NCBI RefSeq assembly: GCF_000359585.1
Contig: NZ_APMH01000013.1
Location: 29,309-93,308, forward strand
DNA: 64,000 nucleotides
Source of the DNA: Clostridium tyrobutyricum DSM 2637 = ATCC 25755 = JCM 11008
Lineage (GTDB): Bacteria > Bacillota > Clostridia > Clostridiales > Clostridiaceae
Reading direction: 5' to 3'
Both the position numbers and the translations under genes were made by a program. Positions 55,231 to 63,968 of the stretch are shown in pieces (the stretch's first letter is position 1; each line of letters starts with the position of its first letter). The notes under the pieces were generated by a model that worked only from the letters and a program-made list of their open reading frames with translations, ran no database searches and had not been told where the DNA came from.

Positions 55231-56472
55231 TTATATAACTCTAGATAAATCAGTATCTGGATGATTACCACATATTCTGTAATTATCCATATCTATATTC
55301 AAACCATATTTTCTTCTAATATCATCAAGAGATTTGGATAATTTCACATAATACTCAAGAGAAGGGTTTTCCTGATTTTGAAATACAGATCCAGGATATG
55401 GAGTCCATACACATTGAACTATACTTACTCCTTTTTCAGCAAACTTTTCAGCTTCTTCTAATATTGATTTAAGGGCTTCATCTTCATCTTTAAATCCATA
55501 AGGTTTAGCAAGTTCAACTCCTCCAACAATTCCAGAATTCACATTTCCTCTCCCGAATATATCCACTGCTGCGATTATTCTTCTTTTCCATTCCTTATAT
55601 CCTATCAATTTATCCTTACCTGGGCAAATCCATTTAAATTTTTCTTCATCAAGTACTTCAATATCTGAAGTAAAGGACATAATACCTGTATTTTCATATA
55701 TTTTTTGAAGCTGTTTTTCATTAAATGCAGATGATATCATCTGACTTGGAAATCTTTTAGTCTTAAAATTTTCTCCTATAGCTTGAAGTATATCTATATA
55801 TAAGTTAACTTCATCATCAAAAATTTCATCTCCGCTCAGTATTGAACCTGCTGTTAAAAAAACACTTTCCAGTCTTCCCGGTTCCTTCAAAGCCTCCTTT
55901 ACAGTTTCATATACATCTTGAGGATCTAATCTTGCTGGTTTGTTATTTTGTATTTTGTTCCTGTTAAAATTTGATCCTATATTGCAATACTTGCATCCTT
56001 TACCATTATCCCAAAAATGACAATAGCTATACGGATCTATATCTATACGTTGAGGCCTTGAAGTTGCAATATGCCACATTGGAGTTCCTCTACTTGTAAA
56101 TTTTTCATAATAATCAGGTTTTGTCCAATATTCAACTTCTTCTACTATTTCTCCATTGTCTGTAATATAAAATTTGCCATCAATGTAATCTACAACATAT
56201 GGATTTTTAGCTGTTGGAAGGGGGCCTGTCATAATGGAAGTACCATCCCTGAGTAACAAAGATACTGGAAAATAGTCTTCTTTTTCACCTATTGAAAAAA
56301 ATATTCCTCTAGACTGGAGCTGATGTACATTCTTATCAGCAGCTTTTATTGCTCTATCTGTATAAATTACACTTCTTCTCTGAACATCTGCTTTTATAAT
56401 TACAAAAGGTGACACATCATTGTATTTATCTATAACCTCTTTTAGTGTTAATTCATTTCTTTTTGCTGACAT
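55231..56472 (-). CDS. Radical SAM-like protein with a Cx8Cx2C motif, paralogue 2
   Basis: 413 residues. Cys151, Cys160 and Cys163 (YCHFWDNGKGCKYCNIG) again give Cx8Cx2C. Downstream SVFLTAGSILSGDE, FTSDIEVLDEEKFKWICPGKDK, NSGIVGGVELAKPYG and VQCVWTPYPGS parallel paralogue 1 at 46700-47902, as does the long N-terminal domain ending KPDYYEKFTSRGTPMWHIAT. Lies directly after the ABC ATPase gene of system 2. Both copies are coupled to NitT/TauT transporters, which suggests related substrates. Confidence 0.8.
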   Translation of the reverse strand: MSAKRNELTLKEVIDKYNDVSPFVIIKADVQRRSVIYTDRAIKAADKNVHQLQSRGIFFSIGEKEDYFPVSLLLRDGTSIMTGPLPTAKNPYVVDYIDGKFYITDNGEIVEEVEYWTKPDYYEKFTSRGTPMWHIATSRPQRIDIDPYSYCHFWDNGKGCKYCNIGSNFNRNKIQNNKPARLDPQDVYETVKEALKEPGRLESVFLTAGSILSGDEIFDDEVNLYIDILQAIGENFKTKRFPSQMISSAFNEKQLQKIYENTGIMSFTSDIEVLDEEKFKWICPGKDKLIGYKEWKRRIIAAVDIFGRGNVNSGIVGGVELAKPYGFKDEDEALKSILEEAEKFAEKGVSIVQCVWTPYPGSVFQNQENPSLEYYVKLSKSLDDIRRKYGLNIDMDNYRICGNHPDTDLSRVI

Positions 56473-56506
56473 TTCTATTACACTTCTTTCTAGTATTAAT
56501 TTTAAT

Positions 56507-57295
56507 TTACCTGCCTGTAATCAAATCGAGTATATCATTATGTAAATTTTTAAATTCCTCACTATACTTTATATCACTTAGGTTTTTGGTATTTTCATAA
56601 TTAGTAAATTTGATATTAAATTCTTTAATTATTCTTCCAGGTCTTTTAGACATAACTATAACTTTTGTGCCAAGATACAATGCTTCATCAATATCATGAG
56701 TAATAAACAAAACGGTTTTTTTATTTTCATTCCATATATGCCTTAATAAATTTTGCATCTGCTCTCTCGTAAGTGCATCCAATGCACCAAAAGGTTCATC
56801 CATCAGCAAAACCTTTGGATCGTTAACAAGTACACGAGCTATAGCGACACGTTGTTTCATACCTCCAGACAATTCATATGGTTTAAGTTTTCTAAATTCA
56901 TCTAAACCAATTCTATCAAGAAAAAAGTTTATCCTTTGTTCAGCCTCTTTTTTAGGAATTCTCCTCATTCTTAAGCCAAATTTTACATTATCCTCTACAC
57001 TAAGCCATGGATATAGTGCAGGCTGTTGAAAAACTACTCCTCTATCATGATCAGCACCATTTATTTTATTTCCATCCACTAAAGCCTTCCCTCTTGAAGG
57101 ATTCATAAATCCAGCCATAATTTTCATCAAAGTACTTTTTCCACATCCTGATGGTCCTAATATACATATGAATTCCCCCTCTTTTATATCAATGTTTATA
57201 TCATTTATAGCATCAACTTTTGTATTATTAGATTTATAAGTTAAGTCTACATTTTTCAAAGAAATAATATACTTATTTTTTTTACTAGTTTTCAT
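56507..57295 (-). CDS. NitT/TauT-type ABC transporter ATPase (SsuB-like), system 2
   Basis: About 262 residues. Walker A CILGPSGCGKSTLMKIMAGF, Q-loop VVFQQPALYPWLSV, signature LSGGMKQRVAIARVL, Walker B VLLMDEPFGALD, H-loop ITHDIDEA, and the SsuB-type ending MSKRPGRIIKEFNIKF. ATG 57295 follows CGGAGGCAAAATTTT. Confidence 0.88.
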   Translation of the reverse strand: MKTSKKNKYIISLKNVDLTYKSNNTKVDAINDINIDIKEGEFICILGPSGCGKSTLMKIMAGFMNPSRGKALVDGNKINGADHDRGVVFQQPALYPWLSVEDNVKFGLRMRRIPKKEAEQRINFFLDRIGLDEFRKLKPYELSGGMKQRVAIARVLVNDPKVLLMDEPFGALDALTREQMQNLLRHIWNENKKTVLFITHDIDEALYLGTKVIVMSKRPGRIIKEFNIKFTNYENTKNLSDIKYSEEFKNLHNDILDLITGR

Positions 57296-57326
57296 AAAAT
57301 TTTGCCTCCGAATTACCATATACATA

Positions 57327-58379
57327 TTATTTTTTCAATGCATTTTCTATAAATTCAGGATTAATAGCTTTTTCAAATTCCGATAATTCTGGAGCAGACT
57401 TTATTTGTTTTTGTTCGACCAAAAAATCAGCAGTATCTTTAAGAGTTTTTGCAAAATTACCTTTCTTCGAACTTGTACCCAAATATTTATCAGATATTTC
57501 TTCTTTACCTGACAACCATATTAACTCACTCATTTGATTTTGGCTATCTTTTTTACTTGTATTAATTTCTTTTGCTACAGACTGAGCCGAATCATCAATA
57601 TTGTTTTTAAAATAATCATATGATTTAATTTGAAGTTTTACATATTTTTTTACTATATCTGGATGTTGCTTAGCAAATTCCTTATTGACTATCCCAATAT
57701 CTCCAGTAACAATACCTCTTTGAGCCAATGTTCCACTATTGACTATTTCTTTACCATCCAAACCTATTAATTTTGCTAGTGTTGGTTCCCAGACATATGC
57801 CGCATCTATCTCTCCACGCTGCCATGCGGCATAAATATCCTGAGGCTGCATATCAAGAACAGTTACATCATTTACAGAAACATTTTCTGCCTTTAATGCA
57901 TTCAACAAGCTATAGTGAGCAGTGGAACCAAAAGGTACTGCAACCTTTTTCCCTTTCAAATCTTTGATTGAATTAATATTGGCTTTATTTTTAGCTGCAA
58001 GTGCTTCATTTTTTCCTATTACATCATGAATCCAAAACACTTCATATGGGAGATTCTGTGATATTCCTATAGACGCCGGGGTTGATCCTAAAAGTGCAAT
58101 ATCCAAACTCTTTGATGACATAGCAGTATTTACATCTTTTCCAGAATCGAACTGAACAAATTTTACCTTTGCACCTAGTTCTTTTTCATACCATTTTTTC
58201 GATTTAGCCAGTAATTCGTCATTGGGAATCTGCTGATATCCAATAGTCACTATATCTGGTTTTCCCCCGTCTTTTATATTGTTAGATGTTTTACTGGAAC
58301 TATTTCCACAACCTGATAAGCTGCCTATTAAGCTACCTATTAAAATACCTGATAAAATTAATTTTCTAATATTTTTCAT
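57327..58379 (-). CDS. NitT/TauT-type substrate-binding lipoprotein (SsuA-like), system 2
   Basis: 350 residues; lipobox Cys in GSLSGCGN. VTIGYQQIPNDELLAKSKKWYEKELGAKVKFVQFDSGKDVNTAMSSKSLDIALLGSTPASIGISQNLPYEVFWIHDVIGKNEALAAK is typical of taurine-type TauA proteins. Differs from the two system 1 binding proteins, so a different ligand is likely. Confidence 0.87.
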   Translation of the reverse strand: MKNIRKLILSGILIGSLIGSLSGCGNSSSKTSNNIKDGGKPDIVTIGYQQIPNDELLAKSKKWYEKELGAKVKFVQFDSGKDVNTAMSSKSLDIALLGSTPASIGISQNLPYEVFWIHDVIGKNEALAAKNKANINSIKDLKGKKVAVPFGSTAHYSLLNALKAENVSVNDVTVLDMQPQDIYAAWQRGEIDAAYVWEPTLAKLIGLDGKEIVNSGTLAQRGIVTGDIGIVNKEFAKQHPDIVKKYVKLQIKSYDYFKNNIDDSAQSVAKEINTSKKDSQNQMSELIWLSGKEEISDKYLGTSSKKGNFAKTLKDTADFLVEQKQIKSAPELSEFEKAINPEFIENALKK

Positions 58380-58411
58380 AAAATCACCCTCCTATTTCTT
58401 TAAATATTTAC

Positions 58412-59263
58412 TTACTCCTTACCTTCCCATGGTATAAAGTTTATTTCAATTATTTTTAGTATCCTGTCAAGTAATATTCCTGTAACTCCCATTATTATGA
58501 TACCAACAAAAATTATATCACTTCTCAAGAATTTACTAGCATCAAGAACCATCCAACCTATACCTGATACTGCAGCAACCATTTCTGCAGCGACCAATGT
58601 TGTATATGCAAATCCAAGCGATGTTCTAAGTCCCGTAAATATAGATGGCAAAGAAGTTGGGAGTATTACATGGAAAAAAGTTTGTATTCTGCTTGCTCCC
58701 AAAGTATAGGCTCCATTAATATAATCTTCTCTAATCCCTTTAACTCCTGATACACATGATATGTATATAGGTGGAAATGCAGCTAAATAAAGCAGCATAA
58801 TTTTTGATGAATTTCCTATGCCCAACCACATTATCAAAAGTGCATAATAGGCTAGTGGTGGAAGTGGTCTGAAAAAATTTACTATAGGTTCAAAAACAGC
58901 TTTGATTTTACTACTATATCCACTTAACAATCCTACCGGAATTGCACTTAAAACTGCCAGTGCAAATGCTGATAACAGCCTCACCATGCTGTCACCAAAA
59001 TGTCTATAGATTGTATTTCCTTTATAGCCCTGCAAAATAACTTCCTTAAAACCCAATATAACATCATAGGGAGATGGAAGAATTGATTGAGGTAGTAATT
59101 GTAATTTTGTTACTATATACCAAATAAATATTATTGCAGCAATTGTAATAATTGTAATAAATTTTTCAATAGTAAAAAATTTTAGAATATTAAAATTTGC
59201 TTTTTTATTTGATGTTATATGCATAAATTTACCTTGTATAATGAACGTATAGTAAAAATTCAT
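58412..59263 (-). CDS. NitT/TauT-type ABC transporter permease (TauC-like), system 2
   Basis: 283 residues, about six helices. FFRPLPPLAYYALLIMWLGIGNSSKIMLLYLAAFPPIYISCVSGVKGIREDYINGAYTLGASRIQTFFHVILPTSLPSIFTGLRTSLGFAYTTLVAAEMVAAVSGIGWMVLDA is the TauC/SsuC signature. First gene of the system 2 unit; AGGAAAAGTATA precedes ATG 59263, and an internal ATG at 59224 is an alternative. Confidence 0.88.
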   Translation of the reverse strand: MNFYYTFIIQGKFMHITSNKKANFNILKFFTIEKFITIITIAAIIFIWYIVTKLQLLPQSILPSPYDVILGFKEVILQGYKGNTIYRHFGDSMVRLLSAFALAVLSAIPVGLLSGYSSKIKAVFEPIVNFFRPLPPLAYYALLIMWLGIGNSSKIMLLYLAAFPPIYISCVSGVKGIREDYINGAYTLGASRIQTFFHVILPTSLPSIFTGLRTSLGFAYTTLVAAEMVAAVSGIGWMVLDASKFLRSDIIFVGIIIMGVTGILLDRILKIIEINFIPWEGKE

Positions 59264-59448
59264 TATACTTTTCCTTTCTTAAAGATTTTTACTATAATTA
59301 TCATAAGACGCCGTGGATTAATGTTTTCACCTATAGCCTGACTATTTAAACTGAAGATCTAACCACTTATCTTATACTTATCTGTTAATTAGTTAGATAA
59401 CGCATAACGTTTTATATACATCAAGAATACTATAAAGGAGCTGTTCTT

Positions 59449-59586
59449 ATGATTTATATTGGCATTGATGCAGCAAAAAATAAACACGATTGCTGCATTA
59501 CAGATTCAAATAGTGCTGTTCATAACACATGTATAATGTATTTTTATCTCCTTCCATACTTGTATTTCCCTTCTTTTAAATTTTAA
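59449..59586 (+). pseudogene. IS110-family transposase N-terminal remnant
   Basis: A ribosome site AAGGAG precedes ATG, and the frame reads MIYIGIDAAKNKHDCCITDS, the DEDD RuvC-like start of IS110 transposases. Similarity stops near 59520 and a stop follows at 59586. The rest of the element, normally about 400 residues, is missing, replaced by the next gene's end. Shows past insertion and deletion at this boundary. Confidence 0.8.
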
Positions 59587-59594
59587 AATAGAAA

Positions 59595-60074
59595 TCATAT
59601 TTCCAATTTCATTATATCTACATTTTCAAAACCAGCATGTTTATATATTCTAATTGCTTCTTCACTAAATGCTAGTAATTGTATTGCAGATGCCCCTTTC
59701 GATTTAATCCATTTTATATTCAGATCAAGAAGCTTGGATGCCAAACCCCTTTTCCTAAATTTCGGTAAAATGTAAACATCAACTATCCATCCATAAAATC
59801 CAGGCTTGAATAGAAAATATGGGAAATCATCCTTTAATAAAGAGCCTGCAACACCAATTGGTTCTCTTTCTGAATTATATACAATAAAATGCTGCATCTT
59901 ATCTAAGTTATATTGTTTTTTATAAAATTTCATAGTTTCTTCTTTAAAATCTTCTATATAGAAATTATCTGAAAATCCAGTTTCTCTAAACAATGAATCT
60001 CTAAATTGAAGTATTAATGATATGTCTTTTTCTGATGCTTTCTTTATTTCCATGTCACAATTCTCTTTGTGCAT
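59595..60074 (-). CDS. GNAT family N-acetyltransferase
   Basis: About 159 residues. N-terminal EIKKASEKDISLILQFRDSLFRETGF, acetyl-CoA loop VYILPKFRKRGLASKLLDLNIKW and C-terminal RIYKHAGFENVDIMKL match GNAT. ATG 60074 has GGGGAG nine bases upstream; ATG 60083 is too close. Sits behind its own promoter, a long operator palindrome and CTAG-hairpin attenuator copy 4, with a tandem-HTH TetR regulator upstream. Confidence 0.85.
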   Translation of the reverse strand: MHKENCDMEIKKASEKDISLILQFRDSLFRETGFSDNFYIEDFKEETMKFYKKQYNLDKMQHFIVYNSEREPIGVAGSLLKDDFPYFLFKPGFYGWIVDVYILPKFRKRGLASKLLDLNIKWIKSKGASAIQLLAFSEEAIRIYKHAGFENVDIMKLEI

Positions 60075-60201
60075 ATGTATCATCTCCCCATATTCTACTA
60101 AGTTAATAAGCTTTTTAGTGCTTTTGTTTACCTCAAAGCAACTATAGAAAATTCCAAGTTAATGTTCTATCAGATAACTTGTCAACAAATTCTTAAAACA
60201 A

Positions 60202-60298
60202 TAAAAAGCCCAACTTCATTTATATAAAAAGAAATAGATTAAATATCCATTCTTTAATAAATAAAACCGGGCCTCTAGATTTTCTAGTCAGTCAGCTA
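60202..60298 (-). promoter_or_regulatory. CTAG-hairpin attenuator, copy 4 (GNAT gene)
   Basis: Minus strand: GACTGACTAGAAAATCTAGAGG (60292-60271), very close in sequence to copy 1. The right half GCCCGGTTTTATTTAT pairs, with G-U pairs, to ATAAATGAAGTTGGGC (60223-60208), followed by TTTTTATTG. The outer TTGAC/GTCAA arms seen in copies 1-3 are not kept, so conservation centres on the CTAG core. This is the only copy without a T-box or SAM-I element upstream. Confidence 0.68.
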
Positions 60299-60312
60299 AG
60301 ATATTAATTTTT

Positions 60313-60376
60313 GTACTAAATAAAACAGTGTGTTTTATTTAGTACTCATTTTAATACAAAAATCTAATGCTGTCAA
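60313..60376 (-). promoter_or_regulatory. Promoter with a 33-bp palindromic operator
   Basis: TTGACA (60376-60371) and TAAAAT (60353-60348), spacer 17, face the GNAT gene. Just downstream lies a perfect palindrome: GTACTAAATAAAACA, GTG, TGTTTTATTTAGTAC (60313-60345). Its size and place at the transcription start fit an operator for the TetR-type regulator encoded next door. Confidence 0.7.
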
Positions 60377-60393
60377 TACAATTACTATATTTT

Positions 60394-61149
60394 TTATTTG
60401 ACTTTTATTTTTTCATAAAGTATATTTAAAAATTCATGTGCAATGATAGAAAATCTTTTTGGGCAGTGAATATTCATACCTGCCATTACAGAAAATAGCA
60501 TCTGACCTGTTGAAAAGGAATTAAAGTTTTTTATAAATATCCCTATTTTTTTACCTTCTTCAAAATTATCAGCTAATAACTTAACACTATATTTTCTTAA
60601 TTCGTCAAATGATTTTTTTATATTTAAGTTATTTTTAGAATAATAAATCATAGTAGCAAACAATAAATTAGTATATTTATTATTTGCATAAACATCAAAA
60701 TATTCTATGTATTTTTCTATAAATAAAATTGGATTATACTTTTTGGATTTAATAGATCCTAATCTTGTTTTTCTATTTTTCATTTCATTGATTATACTTG
60801 CTTCAAGTAATTCCTCTTTATTTGAAAAATATCTATATATAGAAGATCTATTTATTCCAATTTTCTGGGCTATAAAATCCATATTTATTTCATTAAAAGT
60901 ATTTTTTGATAATTCTTGAATCGCTACTGAAATAATTTTATCTTTTATAGATTGATGCTCTAATTTATTACCAATCTCTTTATCTAAATTTTGAATTAAT
61001 TCTCTTTTTGAAGAAAAGCTATTGTAAAATGTTGTCTTACTTATTTTGCACTTTTTTACAATATTGTCAATACTTAATTTTTTTAATCCATAGGTATCAA
61101 CTATTTCTTTTGAACATTTTAATATTTTAACTCTATTTTTATCTTGCAT
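60394..61149 (-). CDS. TetR-type regulator with two tandem HTH domains
   Basis: 251 residues. The first TetR-type HTH lies at about 8-55 (IVDTYGLKKLSIDNIVKKCKISKTTFYNSFSSKRELIQNL). The second is at about 70-117 (AIQELSKNTFNEINMDFIAQKIGINRSSIYRYFSNKEELLEASI), and a shorter all-helical C-terminal ligand domain follows. Normal TetR proteins have one HTH and about 190-200 residues. It could bind the palindrome at 60313-60345 downstream of its own gene. Target and ligand unknown. Confidence 0.83.
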   Translation of the reverse strand: MQDKNRVKILKCSKEIVDTYGLKKLSIDNIVKKCKISKTTFYNSFSSKRELIQNLDKEIGNKLEHQSIKDKIISVAIQELSKNTFNEINMDFIAQKIGINRSSIYRYFSNKEELLEASIINEMKNRKTRLGSIKSKKYNPILFIEKYIEYFDVYANNKYTNLLFATMIYYSKNNLNIKKSFDELRKYSVKLLADNFEEGKKIGIFIKNFNSFSTGQMLFSVMAGMNIHCPKRFSIIAHEFLNILYEKIKVK

Positions 61150-61287
61150 ATTTATATATCTCCCAATAAATTATAAAATTTAACTAAAATTATATCATCA
61201 AATGTTTTTATTAAACAAGTTTTCAGAATTTAAATTAAAATTAATATATTTACAATCTATATTATTAGATTTGAGCTTATTCAAAAA

Positions 61288-61313
61288 ACCCGAGACTTTA
61301 AAAAGTCACGGGT
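61288..61313 (-). terminator. Intrinsic terminator
   Basis: ACCCGTGACTTT and AAAGTCTCGGGT form a stem on the minus strand with TTTTTTGAAT after it. Confidence 0.85.
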
Positions 61314-61604
61314 AAATTATTGATTTAAATTTATAGGTTGACATTTGAAAATCATTAATCGTAAATAAATAACTTAAGATAACTACTTATTAAATTTAAA
61401 AATATATGCAATATCAATCGCTATCCTATTCATATTTTGAACTAATATAACAGATATTGCTTAGAAACTCTTTTAATTCAATAAAAACAAATATAACTAG
61501 TCCACGGAGATTTTTTAAATCTAAAAAGCTGTACTTGTTAATTTTTCATAATAGATAGTAGGATTTTAAAAATCAAAAGTCTGTTGACATAAATATGTTT
61601 ATCA

Positions 61605-61646
61605 ATAAATAAGGAGACTATCTAAAAATATAATCTCCTCATTTAT
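61605..61646 (-). terminator. Hairpin after the second feo unit
   Basis: ATAAATGAGGAGATTA and TAGTCTCCTTATTTAT form a stem downstream of the small Cys-rich gene; T-tail is short. Confidence 0.55.
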
Positions 61647-61674
61647 CGTATAGTATTATTATAAAGTTAGTCTA

Positions 61675-61818
61675 CTAATGTTTGCAGCTATTAGCTGATT
61701 TGCTGCAGCCAGAGCAACCGCAGCTGCAGCCACCTCCATTTTTATGTGACTTAAAAGTTCTATATCCTGAAAATCCCACAATACCAAATACAACTATTGC
61801 AACTATAACTGTAGACAT
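61675..61818 (-). CDS. FeoB-associated Cys-rich membrane protein, second copy
   Basis: 47 residues: N-terminal transmembrane helix (VIVAIVVFGIVGFSGY), basic stretch, then GGGCSCGCSGCSKSANSC. Same design as 29019-29183. The ATG overlaps the feoB stop (TAATG), so translation is coupled. Confidence 0.9.
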   Translation of the reverse strand: MSTVIVAIVVFGIVGFSGYRTFKSHKNGGGCSCGCSGCSKSANSCKH

Positions 61819-63968
61819 TATACCACCTCTTTTCTCCTCATATCAGGATCAGTAACTTCAACATCAACTTTACTAGGTTTCCTGAATATCATATATAACA
61901 GTAATAAAATAAATGCAATAGCTACCGCTGATCCAACCCCGAAAGTTTTTCCTGTAAACAATGAACCTATCTCATATACAATTAATGCAATTATATATGC
62001 AAATCCAGTCTGATAACCTACAGAAAACAATGTCCATTTTCCTGAATTCATCTCAGTTCGTACTGCACCAATTGCAGCAAAGCAAGGAGCGCACAGAAGA
62101 TTGAAAATCAAGAATGAATATGCAGAAAGCATTGTAAATGATGATTGAAGTCTTCCCCATACCTCTGCACCATTGTCTGCAACACTTGAGAACCCATAAA
62201 GTACACCAAAGGTTCCAACTACACTTTCCTTTGCAACTAATCCAGTTATTGAAGCAACAGAAGCTCTCCAGTTATCCCAACCTAATGGAGTAAATATAGG
62301 TGCAATAAATCTTCCTATACTAGCAAGCATTGACTGCTCTATATCTACCATTTGCATTCTCCAGCTGAAAGAACTTAAGAACCATATAACTACAGTTGCA
62401 AGTAATATAACAGTTCCTGCTTTTCTCATAAATGCCTTTGAACGTTCCCACATGTGAATTAAAACACCTTTAACTCCTGGAACGTGATATGGTGGAAGTT
62501 CCATTACAAAAGGAGCTGGTTTTCCAACAAATAGCTTGGTTTTCTTTAAAATAATACCTGAAATAATAATTGCAGCAATTCCAATAAAATATGCAGATGG
62601 TGCTACCCATGCCGCTCCTTTAAACAATGCACCAGCAATTAAAGCAATAATAGGTAATTTTGCTCCACATGGAATAAAAGTAGTTACAATAACGGTCATT
62701 CTTCGATCTCTTTCATTTTCAATTGTTCTAGTTGCCATGATTCCAGGAACACCACAACCTGTTCCAATAAGTATAGGAATAAATGATTTACCAGATAATC
62801 CAAATCTCCTAAATAGTCTGTCCATAATAAATGCAATACGAGCCATATAACCACAATCTTCTAATATTGCCAAACATAGAAATAACATAGCCATTTGAGG
62901 AACAAATCCTAGAACAGCTCCTACACCAGCAACAATACCATCAAGTATAAGAGAATTCAGCCAATCAGCAGTTCCAATACTATTTAATATCCACTGAACA
63001 TTGTTTGGTACAAAGTCACCAAAGAAATTATCATTTACCCAATCAGTCATCCAACCTCCAACTGTAGAAATTGAAAAATAATAAACTAAAAACATAATAC
63101 CGACAAAAATAGGTAGTGCTAAAATACGATTAGTTACAATTCTATCAACTTTATCAGAGACTGACACTTTAACTTTATTTGACGTATGTACAGTTTGTTT
63201 TATAACCTTGCTTATATACTCATAACGTTCATTGGTTATAATGCTCTCACCGTCATCGTCAAATTTGCTTTCACAATCTGAGATTATCTCTTCAATTTCA
63301 CTTTTCATATTTCCATCAAGGGATATTTGTTCATTGATTTTTTCATCACGTTCAAACAATTTTATGGCAAACCACCTTAGATTTAAATCATTTGAACTTT
63401 CCTTTATAATATTTTCAATCTTTGATATAGCTTTTTCTACACTATCAGAAAAAATATTATTTGAAATTTTATTAGCTTTTGATTGAGCAAGTTCTATTGC
63501 TTTTTGAGCCACGTCTTTTGATCCTATACCTTTTAATGCAGAAGTTTCCACAACTTCACACCCAAGCATTTCTCCCAGTTTTTTTGTATCTATAGTATCA
63601 CCATTTTTACGAACTATATCAATCATATTCAAAGCCATCACAACTGGAACACCAATTTCAGCAAGTTGAGTTGTAAGATACAAATTTCTTTCAATATTAC
63701 TACCATCGACAATATTTATAATAGAATCCGGCTTTTCATTAATCAGATAATTTCTTGAAACAACTTCTTCCAGGGTATACGGTGAAAGAGAATATATTCC
63801 AGGTAAATCCTGAATAATAACATTTTTGTTTCCCTTTAATTTACCCTCTTTTTTCTCTACAGTAACGCCTGGCCAGTTTCCTACATACTGGGAACTTCCA
63901 GTTAAATCATTAAACATAGTCGTCTTACCACAATTTGGGTTACCGGCAAGAGCAATTTTAATTGACAT
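61818..63968 (-). CDS. feoB: Ferrous iron transporter FeoB (full-length form)
   Basis: 716 residues. G domain with GNPNCGKTTMFNDLTGSSQYVGNWPGVTVEKKEG, DLPGIYSL (G3) and LNMIDIV (G4). A helical spacer of about 100 residues and the membrane domain with two Gate repeats (EDCGYMARIAFIMDRLFRRFGLSGKSFIPILIGTGCGVPGIM and TFIPCGAKLPIIALIAGALF) follow. Length is normal, unlike the short form at 27241-29004. No feoA is seen on this side; it may lie beyond the right edge. GGAGGAATATGA precedes the ATG. Confidence 0.95.
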   Translation of the reverse strand: MSIKIALAGNPNCGKTTMFNDLTGSSQYVGNWPGVTVEKKEGKLKGNKNVIIQDLPGIYSLSPYTLEEVVSRNYLINEKPDSIINIVDGSNIERNLYLTTQLAEIGVPVVMALNMIDIVRKNGDTIDTKKLGEMLGCEVVETSALKGIGSKDVAQKAIELAQSKANKISNNIFSDSVEKAISKIENIIKESSNDLNLRWFAIKLFERDEKINEQISLDGNMKSEIEEIISDCESKFDDDGESIITNERYEYISKVIKQTVHTSNKVKVSVSDKVDRIVTNRILALPIFVGIMFLVYYFSISTVGGWMTDWVNDNFFGDFVPNNVQWILNSIGTADWLNSLILDGIVAGVGAVLGFVPQMAMLFLCLAILEDCGYMARIAFIMDRLFRRFGLSGKSFIPILIGTGCGVPGIMATRTIENERDRRMTVIVTTFIPCGAKLPIIALIAGALFKGAAWVAPSAYFIGIAAIIISGIILKKTKLFVGKPAPFVMELPPYHVPGVKGVLIHMWERSKAFMRKAGTVILLATVVIWFLSSFSWRMQMVDIEQSMLASIGRFIAPIFTPLGWDNWRASVASITGLVAKESVVGTFGVLYGFSSVADNGAEVWGRLQSSFTMLSAYSFLIFNLLCAPCFAAIGAVRTEMNSGKWTLFSVGYQTGFAYIIALIVYEIGSLFTGKTFGVGSAVAIAFILLLLYMIFRKPSKVDVEVTDPDMRRKEVV

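Larger units (their letters stand above)
61150..61674. other. 525-bp gene-free region
   Basis: No coding frame recognised. Contains two terminators (61288-61313 and 61605-61646) and AT-rich DNA that should hold the promoter of the TetR-type gene. Confidence 0.6.
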
